Source: Druceiella hillmani
Lineage: Eukaryota > Arthropoda > Insecta > Lepidoptera > Hepialidae
Length of the DNA stretch: 64,000 nucleotides
Direction: 5' to 3'
Assembly: GCA_039881145.1 (NCBI GenBank)
Contig: JAYKKI010000038.1
Span: 3,886,501-3,950,500 of the forward strand
The notes beneath the pieces were generated by a model. It was not told where the DNA came from. It was given only the letters and a program-made list of their open reading frames with translations, and made no database searches. Shown one piece after another: positions 34,615 through 46,968 of the stretch (positions within the stretch are counted from its first letter, which is position 1; each line of letters starts with the position of its first letter). Made by a program: the position numbers and the translations under genes.

Positions 34615-37552
34615 TGGCCGTGAGTCTCAAATGTTCTATCAGAGATCGATTTTTAAAATAAAAAATTAAGAAAAACGATATTGTTGGTACCAAAGAAAGT
34701 TCTATATTTTTTAATAAAGTAACGGAGGAGATTGCTCTTAAATTTTACACAATTTTTAAGAACAACAAACGAAAAATTATCATATTAATTATCTTAAACA
34801 CATATATACACCAACAAATTTATACTATAAAATAATTCTTCCAAATTAATAGTATAAGTTACTCAATTTCAGTCAGTTAGCAAGTTGGAGTTATAAAATT
34901 GGTAGTGTATACGTACAAAGATTATAAATTTTTTATAGTACTATTATTGGTACTACCAATAAAAAATTTTTTCAGTAAAGTAACAAAACTTAAGGGAGTT
35001 AATATTTGTTAATTGCAATTTAAGTCTCATAAACGATTAAAGATCATGTTTACTGAAAAATAATTGTTTTAGTATTATTAACAAAAATAAACGCGAATTA
35101 AACTGAGCATAGTGAGAAGCATTTCAATTACAGCACTGTGGGTAATTATATTATTTGTTAGGTAATTCAAAAAATTTACTTGTTTATGGATTCTTTGCAA
35201 AGCCCATAATTATAATGAATAAATACTATCCTGTTTAGCCTCAAAGGATTTAGCCGTGAACATTTCGTGGTTGTTACGAGTGCAGCTGTGGAAAAGACTC
35301 TCTTGCTCGGTGTGCTTGTATGCGGTATTTTTAAGATCGAGTTTGCAAGAGCATGTAATGATGGCATAGAAGTTTTCATGTCTTTCCAGTACTGTAGACA
35401 CTCTCGGAATCATGTTGAGTAGAGCTGTGTTTTCATACCAAATCCAGTAGAAAGTTTGAAGGGCTATCAGAAGAACTCATCCCAGCTATAGCGGAATCAA
35501 TAATTTTATTTTGAGGAATATCTTCTGTTACCAACTGACTTCTGATCATTGATGATAGAAATGAAACCTTAGTGAATACTTTTGTTTGCATGTATTCATT
35601 AATCTCATGAATGGCATAGAATGGACAATCAAGTAAAGTTGCCGTAACATCCACATCGGTTAAGGGACATCGGGAATCCAGACCCTCTAACATATTATTT
35701 TTGAGCATTCTTATTACGAGAGGCTCATCATTGCTCACTTCTTCAAGCAATTGTTTTATTTCCGAGCGAAATACTAGAGCCAAATTCATAGTTTCTGAAC
35801 TTAGAACTTCCACAATTTCCTTAAAATTTTCAAGAAACTTTATGAGAGCCTCAATGTTTTCATATTTGATATCTTGTAATACGAGACCATGTCGTTCATT
35901 ATTTCATTGAGAATTGTGTTTACAGGCTGGCGATTTGCATACTTTGAAATGCTTTTAAGTATCATCATAATACCGTGCCATCTTGTGCTTGTGCTCGTGT
36001 TAATAATGGAAGGGGTTTGCAAACATCGTCTGGAACTTGAAATTCTTTCAGGTATCTCAATTGTTTCCGTTTCGGAATTGGTTAAGTTGCTATCCTCCAA
36101 ATGTCCGGCGAATTCGTCAATAATAGAAAACAATTCATTTTGTTCTGCAGATTCAGTGGCTTCAACACATGGTGTCCTGTAACGAACATGCTTATCAATC
36201 TACTTGCATTTTTTTTCAAAATAATGAATATTTCTCTGGTGTTATCTATGCCATTTACGTTGACCAGATTATGTAGAGCATGACCAAGGCAAAGGTGGCT
36301 ATCAAATCCTAACAAGCTGCATCTGTGACTAAATAGATATCTTTTTGTTCTATTTTAAAACAACACAATACCTCCAGAATTGTGTCACCGATTGTTTCGC
36401 CAGTATATTTCTTGGTAACTTCTTTTGTAGCCAGAATAAATTTGATGAGGTTCATGTCTTCAGAAATAAAATGATAAGTACAAGTGATATAATCGCGCCG
36501 TCTATATTTATCGGACCACATATCGACTGTCATGGTAACGAAACAAGGCCTTTGTTTCAAAATGAAAGCATTTATATATGCCAGCATACTGTTACACATC
36601 TACCAGCCCTTTTCGTGCTATATTGTGCCTCGAGGGCAAGTCTACGTCGGAAACCATAATGCTGTACTTTATTAGAAAATCAATGATTGCATTGTTGGCC
36701 ACACTACCAAAGGGCATTAAAGATCTAGCAAACCAAAGAGCTAAATCTCAGGACAGAAACTACTTATATCTCTTTTTACTACTGCCACTGGTTTTCGGAG
36801 TTTTCGGTGGAAAAAACTAATGCTCAAAGGTTGAAAGAAAGATTTTTATGTATCTTCTAAACTATGTGCATCTTTTATTTGTCTGAGAAGATTATTTATG
36901 ACAATACTTTTGGAGTAAACTTTCACTTGGGCCCGGAAAAGTAAACAAAATATAAATTATTAAACGCTTATCATTATTATTCATATTTAATTTACCATAT
37001 TTGTGTTCCTCCATGTATGTGACTGACTGTCAGTGCATGGTTTAAGGATAACTTTGTTCCTACAGTTTTCTACAGAACACGTTAATTATATAAAATACCT
37101 AAAGTTCGGAATACTAGATAGTATTTTGCGAACAAATACTCAAAAAACAATAATAACTTACTTTGAAAACAAACAATCCACATCTTCATTTTTTGCATTT
37201 CGTAGACAAACTCCACAAAATACTTGTTCATCTAAAACAGTTCTTCGTTTTCCATTTAATTCTATTGATTAGCAATTCTGTTCAGCAAAAACTATGTGTA
37301 TGCTTTGTGGAAAGATTTTTCAGTGGTGTTGTAAAAATGACTTTTTTTTTGTTTCGTAAACATCAATACTAGTCGAAGTCACTCACGCTGCCATTGTTTA
37401 CTGCATGCAACTAAACTTTGTTCGGTAAAATACTTGTCTCGGGACTATCACAAAATCACACCGCGACTTGTTACGACGGAGCGCTGCGTGCGCCGCGTGG
37501 GCTGATACTAACTCACGGCGACTACGGCACGCCGGCGCTGTGCTCATATGTA
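34615..37552 (-). mobile_element. hAT element (family 3) with candidate 8-bp target duplication
   Basis: The same 10-mer TACTCAAGTG occurs at 34605-34614 and 37551-37560. The inner eight bases CTCAAGTG would be the 8-bp target duplication expected for hAT. The ends themselves (TGGCCGTGAG on the left, inverse of CTCATATGTA on the right) match only weakly, so the boundaries are tentative. The right ~120 bp (37440-37560) are strikingly GC-rich for this window. Unit A lacks the element. Confidence 0.5.
35176..37290 (-). pseudogene. hAT transposase pseudogene (family 3)
   Basis: Minus strand. There is a C-x2-C finger remnant (LDEQVFCGVCLRNAKNED) near 37240, then LALWFARSLMPFGSVANNAI at ~36730, VTMTVDMWSDKYRRRDYITC (hAT first-Asp region) at ~36540, DIYLVTDAAC at ~36310 followed by LGFDSHLCLGHALHNLVNV, the RW motif in TSTRWHGIMMILKSI at ~36000, and a C-terminal dimerisation segment PHTSTPSKRVFSTAALVTTT with SRLNPLRLNRIVFIH at 35320-35200. 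The order and nearly all hAT landmarks are preserved, but the reading frame is broken at least six times. It lies in gene B's upstream region, about 1.3 kb before the promoter. Confidence 0.85.
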
Positions 37553-38792
37553 CTCAAGTGGAGTGCAGATAAAGTGTATATCAGTTAATGTGTATTCTGT
37601 TAATGCCTAGGATAGGATAGATGGATTCAGATGAAAGAAATTTTCATTGTAATATTTTGTTTTCCGCTTAACTAGACTTTTATTGATTATGTAATTGTAG
37701 TTGAGGGGCCATTTATCTTTTAGTGACATGAGAATAAGAGTATGTTTCTACCCGCTACAATATATCAGGTGAAATAAATTAAGGGTAACACCTAACAATA
37801 AATATGATAATTTCTTTATATTCATATATCATCATAAAATATTACATTTGTCTCTTTTTTCTTGTAATATGTGACTCGTTCGTGTTGTGATATTTATTGG
37901 CATTTATTCAAGAAACATAAAAATAAGCCCGAACCTTGTGGCCGAAAAGCAGTTGAATAGATTCGTTTTAATATTATGAGTATCGAGTACTCTTAGTTCT
38001 GGAAAGTCAAACAAACTGAAGACAGTCCATAAAGAAAGACACCATCCTGTAAAAAAGTTTTAATAAAAGTCTAATTAAATTATTTTATACTAATAAATTC
38101 AGCGAATTTCATTCAGCTATTTAATTTTCAGCTTGCGAAATTAACAAATATAGATATATTTTAGTAACTGAGATAAGCTTTATATGCAAAATATATACTT
38201 GTCACAGTTATTAAAAATCTTCATAAAAATAAAGAATTCAGCCAGCTGATTGGTCCAGTTATGCAGATAAGTTTAATGTTATCAACATTGGATTTTTTAA
38301 TAATAGCTTATAAAAAGGATTTTTCACATATTACAATTTAAATTTATTTATATTGAAAAGTTAAATACCTTATGGAAATAAGGTGCTTTGTTTTATTAGT
38401 TCTACTATATACTATTGTTAGTCATTTTGCTTTATGGAAGAAGAAATATGCATATTTTTGTTTCGCTAGTGACTTTTATTTGCAATCGTATAGAGGCTTT
38501 TCAAAATGGTGATTTAATATAATAATATCAAATGAAGAAAATGTTTCGCACACTTAAATTAAACAATAGCTTGTTTTAGTGTTTTTCTTAGATAATTCAT
38601 AATAATATTATGTTAATATCAATTACATTTGCTCACTTATTAATAAGGTGAAATTTTGCAAAAACACATGTAAAAAAATGGACAGACAATTATTTTATGT
38701 TTCCTTTTATTAGCATATTGTTTAAACAGGTGCAGAAAGTGTAAAAAACATAAACGATTTATGACGTGATATGTTAAACATGCCTATGTGAG

Positions 38793-38827
38793 TATTTAAT
38801 AATGTTTTGGATAATTTAAATCAGTCA
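38793..38827 (+). promoter_or_regulatory. Core promoter of gene B (TATA-like box and TCAGT initiator)
   Basis: TATTTAAT at 38793-38800 lies 30 bp upstream of the A in TCAGTC (38821-38826), which matches the arthropod initiator TCAGT. The first in-frame ATG follows 34-52 bp further on. Spacing is right for a TATA/Inr pair, though the TATA box is not canonical. Confidence 0.5.
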
Positions 38828-38856
38828 TTGTGAAGATTAAGGTTGGATGTGATCAT

Positions 38857-38950
38857 ATGATTCATATCTTAAGCATGATGGAATTGAAAGTTTTATTTTT
38901 GATCAGTACCCTTCTGATATTGCAGATTCATAGCCAAGCAAGAAAACCAG
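38857..38950 (+). CDS. Gene B exon 1: signal peptide
   Basis: The ATG at 38857 opens a short frame ending at a donor CCAG|GTATGA with one base of the next codon, phase 1. ATGs in the same frame at 38875 and 38878 have A at -3, so the real start is probably 38875. From there the peptide is 25 residues: Met-Met, a charged pair, the hydrophobic core VLFLISTLLILQ, then HSQARKP, a typical secretory signal with cleavage likely after HS or SQA. Phase 1 fits every TIL and acidic exon in the window, and the leftover G gives Asp (G|AT) with TIL-a at 45881. It is too short to be noticed as an open frame alone. The next exon I recognise is 6.9 kb away. Confidence 0.65.
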
Positions 38951-39548
38951 GTATGAAATGTTTACATTGTATTTATTGAGGTTATGGAAAGGCTCAAGTA
39001 AATAATTTATTGAATGTATACAAAAATTATCGATGTAAGTAATATGACTTTCATTGTGATCTAATTTAAAAGTGTATGATAATATAAATAAGAAGAGCTA
39101 ATTTTATTTCAGTTGGCATTGTAATTAGCCGTACAAAATTATTTTTTTAAAAATCTAATGCTAAATTATAAATCGAATCGCAACTGTATGATTATAATTT
39201 GTAATTCACTCCTGTCCAAACTTTAATACTAAAATTTTCAAACTGACTAGAGAAATAGTTTCAGAAATATGGCCAGTCAAATTAAATCAGATTACAAGTC
39301 ATGAAAATTAAACTGTTTTCTGCGTTTATATATCAACTGACAAAAAGTCTGTTTTTTAATTATTTACATAGTCGGGTTTGAAAACAATTAATATGTAATA
39401 TTGTTTATGTTGTGGAATTTTAAAATTATTTATATGAAATTTTGTATGCCCCTGTAAAACTTTGTTTGAGTATTTTTATTTAGCAATTGTGTACTATGTA
39501 AGTTCAAGTTAGTATATTAATGTAAATAGATTACTTAATTTTTATTCA

Positions 39549-39655
39549 GAATTAAATGAAACTGTAGTATTATTTCTACTTTATTTAAAATTCTTATCCA
39601 CAACCTAGGTTTCATTGTATGGCAAATCTTCAGGTGGGCAATTTGTAAAGATACA
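39549..39655. repeat. Palindromic repeat element, copy 3 (one arm)
   Basis: It starts GAATTAAATGAAACTGTAG and runs through CCACAACCTAGGTTTCATTG and CTTCAGGTGGGC, the left arm of the 4363-4603 family. There is no right arm. The hammerhead-like core (antisense) has stem II changes and is unlikely to fold. Confidence 0.7.
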
Positions 39656-39845
39656 GAGATTCTTCTTAATCTTGAACTGCATCAGAAATTAATATTATAC
39701 CACACAAGTAGTATCAAAGAATACAAAACAAGTCGAAGTCTGAGGTGCAAGCTCAAATGAGTATGGTGGATGAGGCAAAATATCCCATCCAAAATCCAAT
39801 AATTTTTAATGATGATTAAATTTGTGTGTTTGATAAGTTCAAGTT

Positions 39846-40270
39846 TCTTCATCTTATACCATAATATTCCAGTTTACATAACAGTATACTGTGGTCCACA
39901 CAATCAAGCACTTTTGACAAATCACAAAATAGCTCTATAGTTTTCCATGATTTATCTAGAGCTAATAAAATGCTTGCGGTGACTGCTATAATTGAATCTG
40001 TTGTGAACTTTGTCTCTGGAAACCAAATTGGTTGCAATTGATAATGCAGCTTTTAGTCCGAAAATCCATGAGTCTTATCGCTATAAGTTTTTCAAATATT
40101 TTACTAAATACCGACAAAATAAAGACCGGACGATCATTTTACACTTCACTCTTTAAACCCTTCTTTGAAACTTTGCTCAATTCCTTTATTAATGTGTCTC
40201 CTACACATGCCACAGATCAACTGATGGTTTCGGTTTCATATTTTTAAATACATCATTTATTTGATCTATG
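39846..40270 (-). pseudogene. LINE reverse-transcriptase fragment
   Basis: Minus strand. Phrases VFSKIFEKLIAIRLMDF, then FTTDSIIAVTASILLALDKS and TIELFCDLSKVLDCVDHSI are RT domains 2-3 of a non-LTR retrotransposon, the latter corresponding to the usual DLSKAFD motif (Ala-Phe changed to Val-Leu). The frame shifts near 40030 and there is no 3' tail. It lies within gene B's first intron. Confidence 0.8.
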
Positions 40271-43200
40271 GCAAATGATTTTTTCATTAATGTGTTTATT
40301 ATAAGATTTACCAATTTCTTTTATTAGGCGTGTTAATAATTTGTCACTTTAAATAATTTATCTTAGCTTCCACTGAAACTATATTCAATATTTTTTAAAT
40401 TTTTATACTATTATAATATTTAGTATTAAAGTTATCATTATGGTATATCTTCCATAGATCATAGAGGAAAAATCATTTATTTTGAGATTTTCTAATTGCA
40501 GGTGTAGCCCAGTCATAAAACATTTTTTTCACGTTTATGTTTCATATTTCTTCCATTGAATTTTAATGGCAATAAATTTCATCAGATCTTAATAAGTTTC
40601 CAGGGACTTAACCGATCAAAAGGAAAGCTTTGATTATTACCAACCTCACCAAGAAAAGTTCTAGATGCAAGTAGACTTAAAGTATTTTAAACAATTTAGG
40701 GTATATGCCAAATATAGTTTATAATAATAATACAGTCAAGTTCTTCGCAAAAACATGTATTACAAAAGTCTCATTTTGCCATTTGTTTTTACAAATTAAC
40801 AGCAACTTGAAAAAGTGTATACGTAAAGGTTAATTTAACACAAGAAATTTTTTTTATGACTTTCCTCGTGGTCTGAATCAACAACAAAGTTGTAATCAAG
40901 TTCTGGTCACATTTCGTGCTACTGTTTACAATCATAATGGTAATTTTCTCAATTATGATCTTCTTAAGAAACATCCCTCAGCAACAACAATGGAACATAA
41001 AAGTCTGGTGTGGCTTATGAAAACACTGACAAAAGTGTAACTTATCTGCAGATTTGGGGAAATTTAGATATCAGTATGAGTTAAGTGCAGAAAATTCTAG
41101 AGGAAAATTTAGGTGTCAGAAAGCTTCTGCTACATAGATACTCCATGATTTGAATGAAGCACAAAAATTTTCCTAATTTTCCAAATTTTTTTTGAAGTCA
41201 TAATTTTCCTCATGTGTTCCAAGAATGAATGTGTTCCAAGAACACATTTACTAACACGGTTTATAGTAGTTGGGATTAATGTTTCAGCCTACTTAATTTT
41301 TTGTTTATGGATAAATAATAACAGGCTGTAAATTGTTTGAAAAATCAACCTGGTTTGACTGGTACTCATTATATATATTATATTTTTTTACCCATGTTGA
41401 TGAGAGATAGGCAAGTGTCCCATGTTTGCTCCACCTTCGCTATGCCTATGATACTGGTATACACAACATTTTCTATTCTATTTACACTTACAGCAATAAC
41501 ATATTTATCAAGAAATTTAAAGTCAAAAAGTAAATTTCAAACACAGTGTGACAGGATAGCATACTGAAGTGAAAATAAGAAATAGGAAAGAGAAATAAAT
41601 GTATCTCTTGGTGATATTCAATCTCGGTGTATTGTATGTCTTAAATGTTTGAGTTGATTTCTAATTATTTTTACTAATGATTTTAATTCAGATAAATTGC
41701 AGGCTACTGAATAACTTTTCTATTAGATCTTTCTAGCTTTAGTCGATTATGATGCTTTCTGTGTCAATAAAAATATCGATACAATATCTAATTGAACACA
41801 AAGGTAAAATTTATAATAAGCAATATGAATTTTACATTACTATTAATATTTATATGAAATTGCTCTAAAATTTTAAATTGATTTTGTTGGCAAAATTATA
41901 TCCAACCTCTAATGTTCTAAAACTTTGTTCAGAAGTTTATCCAATTTAAAAAAAAATTTATTAACATAACATTTTTAATCAAATACACAAAATTCATGAA
42001 TAATGTTTTTGCGATCACTTAGACCTATCAGGTTTCTGGTTGAAAAAATTATCTATTGAATTATGATTGAAATTTGTTATTATTTAATTTATTCTGTGGA
42101 GTAAGAAAAAGATTAATATCCGAAAGAAAAAGTTCGGGGAACATAGGATTAGCATCATAAATTAACTAAACAAACTGGAAATTTGTGATATACACTCAAT
42201 TTCACATGAAGTCTTGTCTCATTGCAATGGAATATCAAATTTTGTCGATTTACAAAATATGGATATTTTACAACCACTCTTATCTTCTATGTATCTACTC
42301 GGAGACAACATTAATTGAAAAATATTAATTTAACAATTAATTTGTTTCCTTATTGAATAAAAGCTTGTAATAAATAAAACCGTTTCAGTCCTACCAAATT
42401 TAAATCACTAGCTTTTTTTATATGCGAATTGTCCTTATGTATTGCAACTAGCAGATCTACAGGCTCTTTTTGCTATCTGTTTGATTATTAGGGAATATAG
42501 TAAACAGTTAATTTTTCATCACCTTTATTAATGTCTATAAAAATCCTTTCAATAAATTTTATTGTTATGAGTCCCCAAATCAGCTAAATGTTTTACAACT
42601 GATGTTTGGGTTATTCTACACCAATTGTTTTTAGTTTAAAGCTGCTATAGACTTATATTTGATAGTTAATGGGCAACTTGATTATAATGCATCTTTGGCA
42701 GTCGACTTCGATAATATGCGATCTACAGAAATTACTTATATTATTTAACCTCATGCGATCAGCATATAACTGAATAATCATAACAGCATGCTCTCCACAA
42801 CACTGTACAAATTTTCTTTCCAATTTGCATGAAATTTTACTCTTGATGGAAATTAAAGTTTAGTAAAGCTATTTAACACAATAATCTTTTCAACCACTGA
42901 AAGACATTCCCACATCAGAAAGATAAGATGTAAAATTAATAAGAGTATAAGCCGTGACAAAAATAGGCGATCATCCGAAATAATTGAATAAACTTTCAGT
43001 TGAATCTAGTATGTTTTCAATATTGGAAAGATTTATGTTGTGTGGATGGATATCAACAGCATATTAAACTGGCGGAAAATACGATCAATACTTTTGCTCT
43101 TGTGGTTTTTATCTCCATGAAAGGTCTTTATACTTTTCATACTTAAATCAATAGGAAGAATTCAAGTAAGAATGGAAAATTTTATATTATGCGAAAGTTT

Positions 43201-43736
43201 TCCAGGAAGTGCTCTGAAATGCATACATCTATTTTGTAATAATTTGGACATGAATTGTGTGGATGTTTTATTCATAAAAAACAATATTATAGTGTCATCT
43301 ATATTGGATATTGAATATTTTTTCTTTCCATAACAAAATATAAATTTATTTTGCATCATGTTCCTTGAGCATCTTTTAGATAACCCAATATTATTTTGGG
43401 ATTTGAGCATGCTTTGGAGATTTAAGGATTTAAGTATTATTGTGGTTATTTTTAAGAAAAGGATTTTGAATATTATTATAACTTTAATAAATTTAAATTT
43501 TCAAATAATATGATGAAAAGTAATACAATATTTAAGTATTGTTATCAATATATATATAAATAAAACGTATATTAATATAATGGTATGTGAATTAAAAACA
43601 AGGCATACTTCAATATCAGTACGAATTTTACTTTTTCTCTTTGTTCTGTTGTTATAGACAAACATTTTACTCGATTTATATAAAATATTTAAACATATTT
43701 TATTTATATATTTACACGATTGTATCTAATTGATAA

Positions 43737-43885
43737 GTATGGCAGACTTATTGCTACGAGAGCAATCTCTTGCAGCTAACCACCACCAACCTAAACTCGC
43801 TCGAGGAACGGCCGGGAATCGAACCCCAGGGTGCGCCGCTCTGTCAAAGGTTGTATGCCTAGCGATCAATCCAACATGCCATGGC
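43737..43885 (-). repeat. tRNA-derived SINE-like element, copy 2
   Basis: Read on the minus strand it has an A-box-like TGGCATGTTGG, then GATCGCTAGGCATACAACC, a B-box GGTTCGATTCC, and a body CGGCCGTTCCTCGAGCG with GAGATTGCTCTC. It aligns with copy 1 at 548-700. The region is conspicuously GC-rich against its surroundings. No counterpart is visible at the matching place in unit A (near 22280), so insertion followed the duplication. Confidence 0.7.
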
Positions 43886-44580
43886 AATGACTATTGTTTA
43901 TAAGTAAAATTTTGGACATTTTATTTTCACATGTTTTATGACCCAGTATTTTTGATGAGAGCAGAAAGAATCATGTAATTCAGACAGTGCGTAGGATGAA
44001 AACGGAGAATAGAATGAGGCCAAGAAAAGAATGCAAATAAGTATATGCGTGTGTAAACATTGTAGTCTAGTAGTGATGTGATCCAAGTAAGATTTGGATC
44101 TGAAAAATTAAAATATTTTCCAATATTTTCTACAATTTTTTAGTAAGTTTACTTGTGATCAAAATACAATTTCTATAAATATTTTTATACTGTGTATGTA
44201 TACCAAATATTTCTACAAAGGGTAGGTACATATCAGACTAAATGGCAGTTTGACTAATTACTAACTAAAGTTGAAAGTAGGATATTTCGTTCATCTGTAA
44301 TTATCTTAAGACTATGTCTTTTAATGTATCAGTGGTATATTATATACATAATATACAGGATACATTTTGACAAATTTTGAAGTTAATTTTAATTTCTTTA
44401 GATGATGATTGTTATACACAATTTCATATGCATGCCAATATTAGATACTTCCATTTACTCATTCCTATTAAATAATTTGTTCTCCATTGTGACTAAAGAA
44501 TAGCTGACACTGAGATTAAATAATATAAGTGATTTCTGTAGAAAGGCAATTATTTCTAAGATGATAAAAGTAAAACAAAT

Positions 44581-44753
44581 ATTTCTTTCTAGAGGTGCTA
44601 CATATATTATCTAAATATTTCTTTCTAGAGGTGCTACATATATTATCTAAATATTTCTTTCCAGAGGTGCTACATATATTATCTAAATATTTCTTTCTAG
44701 AGGTGCTACATATATTATCTAAATATTTCTTTCTAGAGGTGCTACATATATTA
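44581..44753. repeat. 36-bp minisatellite, 4.8 copies
   Basis: The unit is ATTTCTTTCTAGAGGTGCTA plus CATATATTATCTAAAT, with copies at 44581, 44617, 44653, 44689 and a partial at 44725. The units differ by a single base (one T to C). Because 36 is a multiple of three it reads open as LHILSKYFFLEV repeats, but nothing suggests it is translated. Confidence 0.95.
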
Positions 44754-44829
44754 GGTTACTATTCGTTCTTTGACCCTTTTCAGCTGATTTTTACTATTTA
44801 ACTGAATACTGAATATTTGGTTACTGTTG

Positions 44830-45530
44830 AACTTGTAAGGCCTTATCACAGTCGCGGTTGGGAGTAACAACATGGGGAATGATTTTATTTATACAGGAGT
44901 AGTTAGAGCTAGTGATTTTCATAATCTCCTAAAAAGGCCTTAATAGCTTCAACACATGGTTTACAAGCTCCCTGTATTGCACTGTGCTGCAGCTAGATTG
45001 GAGATGTTTACTGTATCTGTACCACTGTGGAATCATTTTCTCTTAAAAAATATAGTCTCCTTGGTATATCACATCTCAACAGAGTCTCATAGTCTTCTTG
45101 GCATATCACATCTCAAGTCTTCAGAAACTAGACCTTCCAACTATATTGACAGGTTTATTATTAATTGTGATCATATCGACAATCAAATTATGGTATTTTT
45201 TAGCTTTAGGTATCATTCATCCCCATTTATATCCCACTTCTTAAATTTTTCTTGGCATTAATTTATGGTTAACTGCTTTGCAAACTTACTTGTATCAGGG
45301 ATGACCTTTTTAGCTAAATCTTGTCCTTTGAAGTTTGAAATATTGTTTGCTGTATTTTCTGACACTCCTCATTGTTTTTGTTCTTCAAATAATTCAATAA
45401 CCCGATGTAGCTTTTATTCAAGTTCCCTTATGAGAAATTTTTGCTCCATATAATTTGCACTGTACATTATGTGAAATGTCAGTTTCTTCAAACTAAATTC
45501 CCACAGAAGATTTATTTTAATACTCCATAC
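44830..45530 (-). pseudogene. hAT transposase pseudogene (family 1), unit B copy
   Basis: Counterpart of 24590-25700. The minus strand keeps LLRPF, YSCINKIIPHVVTPN and other fragments, but the C-terminal half and the LINE are absent. A right-end-like sequence (TTCGACATTCAGCTTTAGGC) lies near 45800, just before the TIL-a exon. Confidence 0.6.
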
Positions 45531-45880
45531 CGTATTTAACAATCAAGAATGTGTTTGTTTAGATCTCCTAACTAAGTGGACAATGAAAACAAAAAAGACA
45601 AGTGTGTAATTACAATGACCGTGTTACATGTTGTGACAAAACATTGTTGTGACTTTAAATTTACGACGGCGGGATTGGCAGAACGTAGAGAGCGAATTAC
45701 TAATTAGAGGACAGACAATTAAATACTATTTTATCGATAGCATGACTGGCATGTCTGCTTGAATATTCCACTGTTCGGTCAAGCAGCAACCAAAGTATTC
45801 GACATTCAGCTTTAGGCCAAATGCACTATTTGTTGCGGCACATTTATTTGTAAGTTTTTTTTTTTAATTACTGTTTTCAG

Positions 45881-46072
45881 ATGTTTCATTAAAGTGTGGT
45901 CAAAACGAAGTTTTGCAAGAATGTTACCGAAGTTGCTTCAGTGACCGTTGCCCTACTAGAGATGGTCTAAGGCCTCTCTGTCTGCCTACAAAAAATTGTA
46001 AACCTGCTTGTGTTTGTCGTATCAACTTCCGACGTAACAAGAAAAATATTTGTATACCAACTACGCAATGTC
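45881..46072 (+). CDS. Gene B TIL-a exon, intact
   Basis: The acceptor is ACTGTTTTCAG and the donor GTC|GTAAGT. It is 192 bp, 64 codons, phase 1 at both ends. The frame has exactly ten cysteines in TIL order: KCG, ECY, SCF, RCP, LCL, NCK, ACVC, ICI, QC. The Cys5-Cys6 loop, where inhibitors of this fold carry their reactive bond, is LPTKN. A Lys or Thr there would suit a trypsin-like target, but that is inference. The domain is basic (RINFRRNKKN). With the signal exon at 38950 the junction codon is Asp. The homologous exon in gene A is destroyed. Confidence 0.8.
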
Positions 46073-46770
46073 GTAAGTATACAATTAGATTTTTAATGAA
46101 AATATAGGGTCATTAATTACTGCAAATACTGCATGCCAATATTTTCACTCATAAACATATTGTATTTTCAAAATAAAAAATTTAATAAGCAACCTAGACA
46201 CACCATGAATCACTGTTTATTTTCTTTGCAAATAAATAGTGATTATCGTGTGGTATATATGGCATAAAATGGATCCTGAATCCTGGAAATGGATGCATTT
46301 ATAACAAAGTGATATGCTGAAGAAAGTTAAAAGTTAGTATATGTACTTTTAAACAATTCCAATTGTTGTGTGCTGTCATTATCTTTGATAATTAGAATAG
46401 ATAAAGCATACAGACGGATAAAGACATATAACAAATAGAAGGGGATAAAACAATGGCAAATCGAGAGATGAAAATTTAAGATATCATTTGTGAAGGCCAA
46501 GGTTTGTTAGATTATGTCAGAAAAATTAATTTTTAGTGCGTTTGTTAAATAAATGTATACATTGATTTTGTTTCATGTATCTAATGTAACTAAGCACGAA
46601 TGCATATGTTTAAGATTATATGATATTTATTTAATTATTATGATTATTTATTAGACTTTCAACCATTTTTACATATTAATTTCATCGAGATTAATAAAAT
46701 AACCTGTAAAAAGATTAAAAAAGATTGTTTGATTAACTGTTAGTTTGTTACACTTATATAAATTTTTCAG

Positions 46771-46968
46771 CTCCATTCAAGTGCAAGGGAAAGAACCAGG
46801 TATATGATTCATGTCCACCTGTATGCCCTGGTGAAAAGTGTACTGATCGTAAATTGAAGAAGTGTCCCTTTAACATAAAAATATTATTGATTTGTAATCC
46901 AGCATGCAGATGTAAACCTGGATTCTATAGGGATGCCAATAATAATTGTATCTCTGCGGCTCAATGTA
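46771..46968 (+). CDS. Gene B TIL-b exon, intact
   Basis: The acceptor is AAATTTTTCAG and the donor TGTA|GTGAGT. It is 198 bp, 66 codons, phase 1 at both ends, and there is no ATG, so it is only visible as an exon. There are ten cysteines: KCK, SCP, VCP, KCT, KCP, ICN, ACRC, NCI, QC. The Cys5-Cys6 loop is nine residues (PFNIKILLI), longer and much more hydrophobic than in TIL-a or TIL-c, which might mean a different target or a non-inhibitory role. A 698-bp intron separates it from TIL-a. Confidence 0.8.

Noticed and set aside
35701..36820. Plus-strand open frames in the hAT-3 region
   Set aside because: All are shadows of the minus-strand hAT transposase, whose motifs are clear.
44581..44753. 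CRISPR-like array
   Set aside because: Units are directly adjacent with no spacers, and the genome is eukaryotic.
44595..44801. Repeat protein made of LHILSKYFFLEV units
   Set aside because: Explained by a 36-bp minisatellite in an intron; no splice sites or initiation context.
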